Positions 11,202 to 22,753 of a DNA stretch of 64,000 bases are shown here, one piece after another (position 1 is the first letter of the stretch; each line of letters starts with the position of its first letter). The stretch lies in the NCBI GenBank assembly GCA_948474755.1, contig CAOLHI010000246.1, positions 248,001 to 312,000 on the forward strand, in the 5' to 3' direction. Origin of the DNA: Ctenosaura bakeri. Lineage: Eukaryota; Chordata; Lepidosauria; Squamata; Iguanidae. The translations under genes were made by a program, and so were the position numbers. The notes under the pieces were generated by a model. That model saw nothing but the letters and a program-made list of their open reading frames with translations. It had not been told where the DNA came from and made no database searches.

Positions 11202-11388
11202 ATCACCGTGAATAATATACTCACAACCTCCTTTCAAAAGAAAGACACAGTGATACCTACCAAAAATGCATAGAATTCTCATCTGGGTTACTACAACTTG
11301 GGACTGTTTGCAAGAGGAAAAGATGGAACTCCTGTTCTCCTAGTGGGCCTCTACAAGGTCTCACTGCAAGAAAATATGATAAACTTAG

Positions 11389-11887
11389 GCGCTTTCCACA
11401 CAAGGAAGTTGAGACGGGCCAAGGTGTCCTGTCACGGAGGTTGTCGGCACCTTGGATCAGACTAGATTTGGACTATTTACCTTAGTTCCGCACCTAAGTC
11501 TGATCCAAAAAGCTCCCAAGTGGTCCTCCAGCACACTAAATGAAGACCGGAAAAAACAGGTCTTTCAATTTTCCAGAGCACGCCATTTCATTCCTGCTCA
11601 CTTGTGCAGATGTGCAGATTCGCACCAATGCGAGCCTGCAATCAGCAGAGGGTGGGCTGTGGGAGTGGCCAGCTTCAGTGGTTGGTCCGGACCCACAAAC
11701 AACCAGAAGTCACCATTTTGTAAGCCTCACCAGTGCGGATCTAAAGACCTCGCACTGCTCCGCATTACCCTGGAACAAAGAGAGGAGCCCTGCAGAAGGG
11801 CTTAAGGGACAGTCTGCATTGCTTTGAGCCAAGAAGAACTGGTAAGTAATGGCACAGAGCGATTCACTCGCCTCGTGCGGAAAGGGC
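11389..11887. mobile_element. Non-autonomous DNA transposon (GCC/GGC-ended, family 1)
   Basis: Begins GCGCTTTCCACACAAGG and ends GTGCGGAAAGGGC. The flanks are CTTAG (11384-11388) and CTTAA (11888-11892), one mismatch. It is about 500 bp and collinear with 42388-42914; the element at 1567-2021 is the same family inverted. The interior has AGTGGTCCTCCAGCACACTAA and CGCACCAATGCGAGCCTG. The 117- and 95-codon frames inside are not conserved between copies. Confidence 0.8.
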
Positions 11888-12059
11888 CTTAATAAGCACA
11901 TGAGTGAGGATTTGCATGGGAATTCTTCTCTGGTTCAGCTCTGAGCCAAAGATGAATTTGAGTCTCAAAAACTTGTATTTCTTGTCTAAACCAAGTCCTA
12001 TAAGGATCCAAAAATGAGCTTCTTTGGCATCTCTGTTTTTGCATGTAGTAACAACTCAT

Positions 12060-12238
12060 GTGGTGTAAGAGGTTTGAGCATTGGATTATGACTCGGGGTC
12101 CAGGGTTCAATTTCCCACTTTGCCATGGAAACCTTCTGGGTGACCTTAGGAATGTCACACACATTCACCCCAGAAAATCCTATGATAGGTTCACCTTAGG
12201 TTCTCCATAAGTCAGAAGTCACACAACAGCAACAACAG
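12060..12238 (+). mobile_element. tRNA-headed SINE, short subtype, with target duplication
   Basis: Head GGTGTAAGAGGTTTGAGC, B-box GGTTCAATTTCC, then GTGACCTTAGGAATGTCACA, CCAGAAAATCCTATGATAGG, CCATAAGTCAGAAG and a (CAA)n-type tail. Flanked by CAACTCAT (12052-12059 and 12239-12246), a perfect 8-bp duplication. Confidence 0.88.
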
Positions 12239-12246
12239 CAACTCAT

Positions 12247-13256
12247 TTATGACTTCCATTCTTTTAGCCTCGACCTTGCAACCTGGAAAATAAAACAAGA
12301 CATATATACCCAACCATACATTTTAACTTAACGGAGTCGTGTGTGGAAGACAATGACTCACAACATAGGTAAGCACTACACAGACTTTTATCATTGTTTC
12401 TTGATATATTTGGAGTGCAAATATGAAGAAATGCACTGTATAACGGAAAATCTTTTTTTCCACAGACGTTTGTGGTTTCAAAGGTCAAAGCTATATGAAG
12501 ATTTTTATTGGACTAGATAAGCCATTTTTATAACTCATTCGTAATTTTATGTGCGAGCTACTGGCAAAAAAATATTGCTTTGTGGAGCACTAAAAGTAGC
12601 AAAGAAAACTGAAGGCATTCAGTCTTATGGGACAGGTCTGAGAATTTTTAAGTAACGTGCCTGTGTATATGTTCAACATTACTGTACAACATTAGGTGCA
12701 ACCCACTTTCTATCTCTCTAAGGAAATAGCAGGCAGTACTTTAAATAATTATTTATGTGTGTATGTCTATTGTATAAAATGACTTTGGCTGAGGTCCAGA
12801 GAGATTTCTGGAATTCCTTATTAGTTTCTCTGAACAACACTACGACTACCTCTAATATGTCATCTTGAAAAATGTTTTCTTTCTAACTAGGTTTTGTTTT
12901 CCAAAGTTGTTTGCCAAGGAGAATGGTGAGATTGTAGGGGGAAACTCAGGATTCCATTATGGTAAGATTCTTCGGACCCAAAAAGGAGACTGTTTTCAGA
13001 TATAGATTGACCAGGTAGAGTGAAACTTCTTGTGTTCTACTCCGGCAAATATTCACACTTGTTCATTTGTGGTGGAACTGTGCTATTTGAAAGCATTTAC
13101 AATCCATGTTAAAGAAGCAGGCAGCTATAAACTGAAGCAGCTGTTTGTTGCTACAATATTCTCTTCAGAGCAGACAAATGGAGAAAACACACAAGGCAAG
13201 TGTTCCTGGAAGTTAAGAATACTTGTAGTTGTGTTGTGCTGTGTTTTTACAAACAG
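12247..13256. other. Unique AT-rich DNA
   Basis: About 1 kb with no recognisable repeat or gene. The stretch around 12490-12590 is AT-rich and low in simple repeats and could be a conserved non-coding block, but this cannot be judged from one sequence. Confidence 0.4.
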
Positions 13257-13269
13257 TATCCAAATGATA

Positions 13270-13490
13270 AAGCGTGGTGTAGTGACTGGAGCATCACAGT
13301 GCAATTCTGGAGACCAGAGTTCAAATCTCTACTCCACTGGGTGACCTTGGGCAAATCATACTTTCTCAGCCTCAGAGGAAGACAAAGGCAAACCCCCTCA
13401 GAACAAATCTTGCCAAGAAAACCCTGTAGTAGGTTCACCTTTTGAGTCACCATAAGTCAGACTTGACCTACAGGTAAACAACAAAAATGA
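13270..13490 (+). mobile_element. tRNA-headed SINE, long subtype, with perfect 13-bp target duplication
   Basis: Flanked by perfect TATCCAAATGATA copies (13257-13269 and 13491-13503), a hallmark of LINE-mediated insertion. Head GGTGTAGTGACTGGAGC, B-box AGTTCAAATCTC, then GTGACCTTGGGCAAATCATA, the long-subtype GACAAAGGCAAACC segment, GCCAAGAAAACCCTG and CACCATAAGTCAGA, ending AACAACAAAA. The intact duplication suggests this is one of the younger copies here. Confidence 0.93.
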
Positions 13491-13776
13491 TATCCAAATG
13501 ATATTTCCATTATCCTGGACTACTTGCTGGCAACTCCTGGCAACTTTTTATTCCCATCTTCCAATTGGTTAAAAAAAAATTCTAAGACAGCGTGGCATGG
13601 GTGCATCTCTTCTTCTTTTTCAGTCTGTGTGGGAGTGTTTGGCCACTTCCCCAATGATGTTTATTTTGATGTAGGCTGCAGTGTTTTTGTCCTGGATGCT
13701 TTCAAGATGGATGGTGGGAAAAATAAAAGCAATTTTTCTTTAATTCTTTTTGGCATTTTCTCCTTCTTTCAAAAAA

Positions 13777-13812
13777 AGAGAGAGAGAGAGAGACAGAGAC
13801 AGAGAGAGAGAG
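13777..13812. repeat. (GA)n microsatellite
   Basis: A GA dinucleotide run with two GACA interruptions, preceded by an A-run. Confidence 0.95.
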
Positions 13813-13979
13813 TTATAGCATCATAGTATGCCAGTGAAATGGTGAAATAGTACTTTTGCACTGGAATGTTAAATCACTATGGTTGTAAGTGTTACCCTGA
13901 CTTCTGGTTGCTCTAAAAAATGCCAAAATTGGGGAAATTTAGCAGGGCACTGGCTTTTAACAATGTAGAGGGCAGGGCA

Positions 13980-14660
13980 ACACCGAGTGAGATCTTTTAA
14001 CTCAATATCTATGGAGTCAGATTATGAAAGAACCAGGTTAAAAGTTCATTTGAGATATTTTATCAGAAAATGTATTCAAACACACTCACTCAGAATCAAA
14101 TGCTCATGCAAGCACACAAGGACTATCGAAAGAGAAAGAAGGGGAAAAGTGGACGGAATGTCAAAAGGGGTGATACTGTACCTGTCCAGAAGGCTTTGGC
14201 TGGGGAAAAAGACAAGCGGAGAGAAAAACTCAGCATAGGGAAGGGGCTGAGGGGAGTCTCAATTGACAGAATGTCAGCCTGCCAATCAAGCCTGGGAGAG
14301 CTCCGAAATGGGGTCTCAAAAAGAAGGTCTAGTTATAGGGCTAAACATGCTGTGGAGGCAGACCCTCTTCCCAGAAAGAATAATGGCTGAAATTGAAGGA
14401 TGATGGAGGCATGATAGCCCCCTGATGGCTGCATGATAGCTGCCTGATGGCTGCATGATGGTCGCACCGGGTAACTGGACTTTGCTTTGATATGTCTGGA
14501 GGAATCAGGCAATCTCCCCAAAGTATTGTTGTGCTGATGGCCCATAACCTGTGCATACATGCCTTTCTGAGGTTTCCTATGGACATGTGACATGGGAAGT
14601 TTTGGGTCTTTGATCTTTTGTCCGATCGCTAGCCTGATACCCCCAGATGGGGTCTGCTAG
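13980..14660 (-). mobile_element. Possible LTR-like repeat, boundaries unclear
   Basis: The GC and CpG content and texture differ from the flanks. A short internal repeat (GATGGCTGCATGATAGCTGC type) lies at 14425-14465. The left part (about 14025-14120) resembles the 2350-2450 part of the LTR candidate at 2185-2995 (GAAAGAACCAG, CACACTCACTCA). No TG...CA termini or duplication were found. Frames of 81-106 codons are not recognisable. Confidence 0.3.
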
Positions 14661-14799
14661 AAAATAACAAAACAAACCCAGAAAAATATTCAGAGAACAG
14701 ACCATTTCAGAAGATAAGACCACAGTCTCAGAAAACCATGCCTTAGTTTTGTTTTGTTTTAAAAAATGCTATGTCTAGTAATGAATGTGTGTGTTTTTG

Positions 14800-15040
14800 T
14801 GTGTGAGTGTGTCTTCAAGTCACTTATCAATTTATGGTGACCTCCATGAACTTCATAGACTTTTCTTGGACAAGGAATTATCACAGATGGTTTTGCTAGT
14901 TCCTTCCCCTGAACTATAGCCTACAGCACTTGGTCTTCATTGGCTATGTCGCACCCAAGTACTAACCAGGGCTGGCCATGCTTTGCTTCCAAAAATCAGA
15001 CAGGGTCTGTTGCATCTGTTGCATTTAGGATATTTAAGTT
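14800..15040 (-). mobile_element. 5S-rRNA-headed SINE
   Basis: The plus strand reads as the complement of the SINE. The Bov-B-like tail is first (GTCTTCAAGTCACTTATCAA, GGTGACCTCCATGAACTTCA). Then TATAGCCTACAGCAC, CCAAGTACTAACCAGGGC and ATGCTTTGCTTCC are complements of the 5S rRNA internal promoter region and 3' end. The 5S 5' end is degraded. Uninterrupted, so the best single copy here for reading the whole architecture. Confidence 0.85.
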
Positions 15041-15347
15041 GCCCCAACAACTAATAGTCCCTGCAAAGAACATAAAGGAGCACACTGACAGTGAATAAAT
15101 GACAAAGAGGTGACCACAACTAGCAATACCCTGGCAAAAATGAAGAAGCTAACAATTCTTTAGGCCAGTCTGGAAGAACTTTGGGATACCACTTTTTTGA
15201 TGGGGACTACAAGTGGTGGAAGACTTTAAAAGTCTATGGGACTGGGGAGTTTGGGTTAATCTGTACTTCCTTAACGAGCAATGAAAGGACAAGATGTTAC
15301 AGCCAGGTTGCTGACTGGAGCAGGTTATAGCGATCTTAAAAACCCCA

Positions 15348-15566
15348 TTGCTGAAACAATTCCAGTGGCTGCTGATCCATTTCCAAGTAGAATTCAAAGT
15401 ACTGGCTATGATCTTTAAAACCCTTCATGGCCTGGGTCCAGACTATATGGGGAAAAAACCGCACATTGATATCTCCCTATATAAGCCTGCAGGGGAGCTG
15501 CAGATTTGCAGAAGGAGGCTTTGTTTCGGTTCCATCACCATTCCAGGCACGTCTGGCATGGACAGG
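15348..15566 (+). pseudogene. LINE reverse-transcriptase C-terminal fragment
   Basis: The frame contains QFQWLLIHFQVEFKVL followed by FKTLHGLGPDYM, matching the L2/CR1 family pattern LHWLPI..RI.FK.L...YK.LHGL.P.YL at the end of the ORF2 protein. The similarity fades after about 75 residues, at the (GA)n run from 15565. Non-functional remnant; the family assignment is from motif recognition. Confidence 0.7.
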
Positions 15567-15570
15567 AGAG

Positions 15571-15601
<31 letters not shown>
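15565..15601. repeat. (GA)n microsatellite inside LINE
   Basis: A run of GA repeats (one GC interruption) interrupting the LINE coding remnant. Confidence 0.95.
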
Positions 15602-16595
15602 TTCTTCTCAGTGGCTGCTCCCAAATTATGGATCTCCCTTGGCCCCTCCCTACTGTCTTACGACATGCAAGAACAGACCTTTTTATTAAAGAAAGCTTTT
15701 GCTTTTTAGTGTAAGTGGAAGATAAAGCTAAATAAACAGAGGGTGTAGTGATTGTATTGTATTATGTTTTCATCTTTTAATGCCTCTTTTAACTTGTGCT
15801 TTTTTAAATATAAATTTAGTTTGTGTTTTACCTTTTGTATTAGCACTTTTTAAATTGAATTGTTCCTCTAAAACATTGTATGTCACCTTGGATCCTATGT
15901 TGGGAGAAAGGCGAGATAGAAAGTAAATAAAGAAATAAAATACAGAATCAGTTATATTTATTATGAGCGGATCTTTATCAGGAGGTAGCACAGGACACAC
16001 ACTGTTGAGTACATACCAGGAAATGTAGTGCATGGCTGTGTTCATCCTTCTTGTGACTGAGTGTCCAATGCCCATAGTGTTCCCAAACCCTAATATGATC
16101 AAGACCAGGAGAGTTTTTAAAGTGTCTTCCTGGTTATTTTATTTATTTTTTATTTTATTTTATTTTTGTCAGTTTCAACTACTGATTGGTAGAAATGGAT
16201 TTTCTGTGCCTTTATTGTGGCTAAGAATCATTTATTGTAACACTACAAACTTATGGATATCTTTTTTAAAAACTATGACTTCCACTGAAGGTTATGTATA
16301 GATTTCCTTTTCTCCACATGTGTGCCTGTATTTTTTTCTTTATTTCTTTATATGATTTTTGCATAATGAAAAAAGGGCAAAAAATTAGCTCTGGATGGGT
16401 GGCTGCCCAGGATTACCTTGTATTCCATGACAGGGGGAAAATGGGAATATAAATGTAGTAAATAAATGTAAAAGAAGTACATTCATGTTTTTACATCTTT
16501 AATTATGTAGATCCTAATGACCCTGAATGAGCATTGTGCTCTTTAATTCATACTTGGTGTAAACACAACTCTTTTTATTAGAAGATTTGTCTCTA

Positions 16596-16797
16596 GCCTG
16601 GTATAGTGGTTTGAGCACTGTACTACGATCTGGAGACTATGGTTCAAATCCCCACTCAACCATGGAAACCTACGGAGTGACCTTGGGCAAGTCACAGTCT
16701 CTCAGCCTCAGAGAAGGGCAAAGGCAAACCTGCTCTGAACAAATCTTGCCCATGATAGGTTTGCCATGTTGTAAATGTCTTCAAGGCACACAACAAG
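16596..16797 (+). mobile_element. tRNA-headed SINE, long subtype with small deletion
   Basis: Head GGTATAGTGGTTTGAGCACT, B-box GGTTCAAATCCCC, then GTGACCTTGGGCAAGTCACA, AAGGGCAAAGGCAAACC and CTGAACAAATCTTGCC joined directly to CATGATAGG (the AAGAAAACC part is missing). Ends AAGGCACACAACAAG. No clean target duplication was found. Confidence 0.85.
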
Positions 16798-19700
16798 TCC
16801 AGTCTATCACTATTGCTTCTATTAGATATACTATAAAGCATAAAAGAATATATTTTAGTGGCTAAAGAGTAGGAAAATCAAAAGTTAGTGGTTGTAGTTG
16901 TGTTGTGACAAGATGTGTCTTTGATACAAAAATGCTGTAATATAGTGGTAATATTTGGAAGAGACATGTAAGTAGATATGGGTAAAATGGATTATGAATA
17001 ATGTAAGATCTATAGGACAGAGCAGTCTACTTCTTTCACTGAACCAGTAGATAATAAATTACAATGGCATGATGTAATTATGATGCTGTACAGAAGCTGC
17101 AAAATAATATTTTTAGAAGTAAGAGATAAGGTAGCAACTATGACAGCCAGAATTCACAGCAGCACCCACACCATTCATCAACTGCAAAGCTGCATATCTC
17201 TCATATATAGAAGACATCTGTCAATGTATAGTAATGAACAAATGTCCCAGTAATGTTCAGTCTAGCCAGTAGAACTTTGCTCTCCACACACACAGCAGGT
17301 AGCCAGGAAGAAAGAACACAACTTGTTTCAGTAATCCATGCCTTTTCTTCATCTGTTCTTTCTATTATCTGACATGAGAAATGCCAGAAATGATTTCTCC
17401 AACTCAGTGGTGGATATGCAGACAGTGCAGTGGCATTCTCATGTCACACATTTATGTTGGAGATGGTGTGGTTTAAAAGGAAAGAAAACATACAGAACTA
17501 TAGTATTTTGTGTCCTTATAAGTGTATTTGGTCCTTGGTTCCTCAAAACTCTCTTGATGAGTAAGTGCATCTTTGACTTTCAGATGATCATTCTATCATT
17601 TATTACATGTGAATGTGGTCTCTTTGTATAGTAAGTATATTTTGACATGTACCTACCAGCTATATATTTTGGGGATGGAACAGGGCTACTGCAAAGAGAA
17701 GAAGAATCAGACCCTCTTTTGATCCTTAAGAGCCTGCCATACATTTGCTGTTTGGAAACAACGAAAATAAGCTGCTGTACCATATGTCCTTAAAAACACT
17801 TTGACTGTATTCCTCTTTAATTATTAAGCTTCTTCAGAGGCCATAAGCCAGTGAGAAAGGGATTAGAGGGGTTACTTTGTGCCTCTGCACCCATGAAAAT
17901 CCCTTGGCTACTGTAGCAGTGCTCGGAGTGTCCTGAAAGCTTTGATGTAATCCCTGCCTCCCGGCTGCCACGGCTGCTCCTATCTTCATTCTGTTTAGAC
18001 ACATGCAAATATCAAGCTGTAAGCCAACTGCTTTGTACAAAGAAACAGGGTCTAGGCTACAACCCATAGGCTGATATACAATACCATAGTATTTTAACAA
18101 TAACAATGAAGACAATCACATAGGCCATCCATCTGCACTGTATGTGACCACAGCTAAGCAAATCAGAGGAAGAACCTCAGAGAAGATGGCAATAGGTGGC
18201 AAAGGAGATTCAAAGATCTGAAATAATTAATTTCCAAAGCTATTTTAACAATTTTTGAACCTGAATGTTTTAAAATGGATAGTGTAGCATGTAATTACTG
18301 TTTGCATTTTGCGATCTTGGTCATGTTAATGGGTAAAGAAAGGGTCAAGTCTGTGAGTAACCCTAACAGTATTACATTGTTAAATATGTTTTAAAACTTG
18401 AATGTCCTAACAAAATGTGCACTTCATGTCTGTGCTTTTCCAAACACATACTTCTTTGTGATCTGTCACATTCACAGAGCCCTATGGCTAAACACAATAA
18501 AATTACTTTGTATTTCAACGTATAAGTACAAATAATAATATTCTAACAACAATCATTCTGTCCAGTGGCAGGATATAGCCAAAACAACTACAGGCCACAT
18601 GACTCTTGTATACGGATTGTACACAGACAGTGAAGCATGGATCTCAACCTTGTCAAAGTGGCATCTCCACTACAACAGTAATGAGAGTCAGCCATGTAAA
18701 TTTGTAGAGTAACAGGCTCTGATCTATACAATCAGCCATTATGGCAGAGATCAATGCAGAAAACCTGATCAGCCCTTTCTCAGTAAGTAATAGGTGCCAA
18801 GTATGCCTTAGTAGAGAGCACTGGGTTTAGACCATGAAGCTAAAACTGCATGAAGCTCACTGCATGATTTTGTCTCACCTGCTTTCTTTCTAACATGCCT
18901 TATAGGGGTATATAGCTTTGGACAGAACTGAACTGAAATCCAACCACTGCCTCTTCTGTGGAAGTGTCTGGCAGGAAGGAGCAGTCAATAGTGGGGCAAT
19001 TTTTCTGGATGGTTCATCCATCTATTATCGAAATTTATATTTTCATTTTTGTTTACATACACACATGAACGTTATGTAGTCTTGAATCTATCCCTTTAGT
19101 TTGGATTACAAAACTCATAACAGAAAGCTACTAGTAGTACAGCATGACATTTTGCATAGCAGCCTGATACTTCTCTACATTACTAGTGCCATGCACCAGT
19201 ATTATGTCTGGTATTCCAATACGTAGACAAATCATTAAACGTAGGAATTGGTCAATAGAACAGGAAAGGGTAGCAGTAAAGGTGCAGTTTTAAAATGAGC
19301 ACTTGATTTCAGAAGACAGTGAAATGCATATGGCAGTAGTAAATAAATGACAGAGACAGGGGCAGGTTGCTCCCTTTAAATCTGTGCTGCCCTCAGTTTT
19401 GCTTGGTGAGAACTACCAAAGAGCAAGGATACTAGCTATATTTGGATATACCAAAGGTGGTGAAGATATGTATATTTCACTGAAGATTCAAGAGTTACCT
19501 GTCAGTGACCAAAAGAACAAATATAATCATAATCAACCTCTGCTTAATCAACCTCTGCTTTTTTTTTTCTTTTTTTCTTTTGCATTTTTACAAATTGGAA
19601 ATTACATACAGGAAATTCAAAGACATCCTACAATTTTTAGAACCCATATGAAATTTGAAATGAGATGGCCTTCTGTTCAAATTATTTAACAAAGAAAATA

Positions 19701-20340
19701 AAAATGTGTTGACCTTGCAACTATAGTTTTTCAAAATATTGTTAAATGGGAAGATCTGCAAGCTAGAATTTCAGCCTCACAATATAAAAGGTATTGAAAT
19801 GAATGTCAAAAGTTACTCATTTATCTCCAAAATATGTTCATTTGGTAGCTCCTTTAAAGTCATCAATAAAACACAGAGCTCATTCTTTGCACTCCTAACA
19901 TGGACCCTACTGACTGCCACAGTTACCCTATCCTTAATTTTTACCATTTCTAAACTCCTAAAACCACCATTTTGCATCTGCTTTTGGTTGGTATTCTTAA
20001 GTGTTCTATTATTATTTTTCCCAAAAAAAGTAGCTTCTGCAAGCCTAAAGTCTGTGTGGCCCTGCCCTATGTGATTGCCTACCATAACCTCTAAAGGAAA
20101 AAAAGAAAAAGAAGAAGCTAATTTGTTAATGGTAGTATATGCCACTCAAAAATCAAAGATCTCATGGAACCAGTGCTGGTAAGCACTGGACAGCAACCAT
20201 GACACTGTTGTCCCATCCATCCATCCATCCCACCTCACCCCATCCCAAAATGTGGTAGAATTGTAAATATGTTCAGGTTCATTGAATAACATTGAGAAAA
20301 AGGAGGGCTGCTATTGTGTGTTAAATTCCAACTATCTCAA
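16798..20340. other. Repeat-poor, mostly unique AT-rich DNA
   Basis: About 3.5 kb with no element that I can name. Frames are at most 111 codons, contain no motifs and often overlap on both strands (19739-20145). A T-run at 19560-19580 and a short (ATCC)n at about 20213-20230 are the only low-complexity parts. No splice-bounded conserved frame was recognised. Confidence 0.5.
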
Positions 20341-20344
20341 CCAG

Positions 20345-20450
20345 AATAGTATAGAACAGAACAGAATAACACAGAATCATACATTTGGAAGAGACTGCAA
20401 GAACCTTTAGTCCAAGCTTGCCATGCAAGAAAACACAGCTACATCCTACC
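20345..20450 (-). mobile_element. CR1-like LINE 3'-end fragment
   Basis: The plus strand reads AGAATCATACATTTGGAAGAGAC..., then GTCCAAGCTTGCCATGCAAG. This is the complement of a CR1 3' UTR ending close to the family's octamer tail. About 100 bp, diverged and 5'-truncated. A much longer copy is at 40746. Confidence 0.65.
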
Positions 20451-20504
20451 TAGTAGGGTTGTTCATGGACTTTTCCTTTTGCTTTGGTGTAAGGTGAAAA
20501 TTAG

Positions 20505-21012
20505 ATACGATACAATACAGTTTATTGTGCCACTGACCATATCCAAAAATGATAACAATAACAATAGCAGTACTACTACTACTACTATAATAACAAATAC
20601 AGGTAGATTATACGTTATTCAGCGACATTACATAAAAAGTAAAGTGTAAGTTATAAATTTGAATATAATATGTAAGTAAAAATATAAATATAAACCATAA
20701 ATATATAAAATATCATTTATAAAATATCAATTGTAAAATATAAAATAGGACAATAAAAACATATATTGGCAGAGGAGATGGCAGAATCATAAAGTTAAAC
20801 ATTTAATTTAACCTTTTCTTTGTGGATTTTGACTGCAGCAGCACAAAATTTTGCTATCTCAAACAATATACCTGTACCAAGGTTTAACTCTGTTGACACG
20901 ACTGTATCTTGTCCTGATAACAATAAAAGAGTATAGAAAGCCTCTGACCGCCCAGGGAATAGCTTTATATGAGGTTCAATAAGGTTCAATAAAAAGTTCC
21001 CAGATTTCACAA
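20505..21012 (-). mobile_element. LINE 3' end (family unresolved), minus strand
   Basis: On the minus strand a 71-codon frame (20795-21010) is followed by an AT-rich 3' UTR and CACAATAAACTGTATTGTATC, an AATAAA-containing end with a short repetitive tail, as in LINE 3' termini. The frame's LLLLSGQD and AKFCAAAVKIHK segments look like the end of a retroelement protein. I cannot assign the clade. A (ACT)n/(AAT)n microsatellite abuts it at 21012. Confidence 0.5.
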
Positions 21013-21044
<32 letters not shown>

Positions 21045-21068
21045 ATAATAATAATAATAATAATAATA
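21012..21068. repeat. (ACT)n(AAT)n compound microsatellite
   Basis: About ten ACT units followed directly by about eight AAT units. A shorter ACT run lies at 20571-20586. Confidence 0.95.
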
Positions 21069-21599
21069 CCACAATAATAATAAAATTAGATAAGAATATG
21101 ACAAATTGATCTTATTCTTCATATGCATCTAAATTTATAAATAAAATCATATTATTCTTTACAACAGCAATGAGCAACTGCAGTCAGTTCAGAGGCTGAT
21201 TTTCCTGTCCCAAAAATGCTGAAAATGGAGGAACTCCAGCAATTGCCTGGTTTGGGGATCTCTTTGCCCTTTACTGGTTTACATAGAAAAGGAAAAAACA
21301 AAGCAAGGGAAAAGTGTTTGACATAAAATTAAACAGGTTGTGTGAAAGCTATGCTGGTGAGGTTGTGGTAAAGTATGAGATTAGCAACATATATGCCTAA
21401 CCTGTGCAAAAATAGTTTTCAGGAGAAAAAAGAAAGATTGGTTAAGCCAAATGTTAAGGCAAACAATATACTATACAGTGGCTTTATTGTTAATATCTAT
21501 ATTTGAAAAGGAAATAGAAGGTTGGCAAACAAAGATCTCACTGCACTTTTTGTTAAATGCTGCAAGATCAGAAGTCTTTGAAAATGTTAAAAGGTCTTT

Positions 21600-22022
21600 C
21601 TATACAAAAGTGACCAGATGAAGTGTGATCTGTAACAATATCAGAAGAATTAACATAAAAAGATTAGCAAGTGGAGAAATCAAAGATGATATATTTAAAG
21701 AAGTTTGGAAACCTTTTATTATGTGTGGTACTCATTCAGATGATGGTCTTCAACCACCATTTGATCATGCATCCTTTTAAAGTACCGGTATATGTTGTTG
21801 TGTGTGTTGAATATTGTGAACAATATATGGACATTGGTCAGAACTTTGAAGATGATTACATGACTATGCTGATTGACACTACTATGTATTTTGGTCCATT
21901 AAGTAAGATTTGGGGGTAGGAAGGAGTCAGAGGAGAGAAAAGGAAGCGTACTGTCAGATGATATTATGTTTGTACAGTGGTGTAAAATTTTGTAATGGAA
22001 AATGTAATTAAAAAGAAAAATA
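21600..22022 (+). mobile_element. Possible L1-like LINE 3' end
   Basis: A segment with GAAGTTTGGAAACCTTTTATT, which resembles the W-K-P-F-I end of L1 ORF2. It is followed by an AT-rich 3' UTR and TTTTGTAATGGAAAATG...ATTAAAAAGAAAAATAAA. Several stops break the frame. Assignment rests on overall texture and is tentative. Confidence 0.4.
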
Positions 22023-22753
22023 AATTGCATCAACCAGTGCAAGGATGCATTTTAAATTATGGGAGTTCCTATTATTTAAAACTAGGCTGCTTACAATCAA
22101 ACATTTATTGTCTTATTTGTTTAGTTATGTGCATTACCTTCTCTGTTGGAGAAGATATCTTTAATATTATAGCAGCAAATCCCAGTTTACATACCATATG
22201 GCTTGATTTAGAACATCCAATCTAGAACAATTATCATTAGTTGGCTCAGCATTAAGTATAATGTAAAGTTATAGAGTAAGCCCATGAATGCACCAAGTTT
22301 TTTTTCCTGTGGAAACATTTTGCAGTGTGGGGCAGTAGTCATTCTGTTTATTCTTCTGAATACTTTTAACACTTATTAGTGACTGCATCCTTGGGTAGCA
22401 CAAATGAGAAACAATTATGCCTCTGACAGTGGGAAAATTCTGCACACTTGTTCTTAAAGTAATATTTCTTTCTATATGTGTTCTTAATAAAACCTAAGGG
22501 GAAAGGTAGGTTAGAATGGGTAGAAGGGCAGAGGCTACCTGTGGGTACACTGGTTTGGGAATGTTAGCAATGAATGTGTGTTGTTGGGGTCAGAAATCAT
22601 TGGAACACCGCAATCTGGCTGAATGAGAAGACAGAAATTGAAGATGGGATCTGAGGAACCTATTACCATGTCCCATTGTAGCAGGGCTGGCAGAAGATAC
22701 TTTGCTGCTAAAGGTAGAGTAGTAAATGCTGGAGAGTCAAATGAACAGTACCC
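22023..22753. other. No recognisable feature
   Basis: About 730 bp of mostly unique DNA. Frames of 66-76 codons show no motif. The 22600-22750 part is slightly more GC-rich and ends at a 5S-headed SINE. Confidence 0.45.

Larger units (their letters stand above)
15230..15955 (+). mobile_element. L2/CR1-type LINE, 3' part
   Basis: Starts in the reverse-transcriptase C-terminal coding region (GATGTTACAGCCAGGTTGCT, then CTGACTGGAGCAGGTTATAG). It runs through a (GA)n interruption into a 3' UTR ending TTGGGAGAAAGGCGAGATAG followed by AAATAAAG. The tail type recurs widely in the window. Truncated at the 5' end, as is usual for LINE copies. Confidence 0.8.

Noticed and set aside
11452..11827. 117- and 95-codon frames
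   Set aside because: Inside a DNA element. The frames are not preserved in the collinear copy at 42388.
13280..13345. tRNA gene
   Set aside because: A- and B-box-like sequence is the head of a SINE with a 13-bp duplication; there is no complete cloverleaf.
14900..15030. 5S rRNA gene
   Set aside because: The similarity is to the complement of 5S and is degraded. It is joined to a Bov-B-like tail and recurs at three sites, so these are SINEs.
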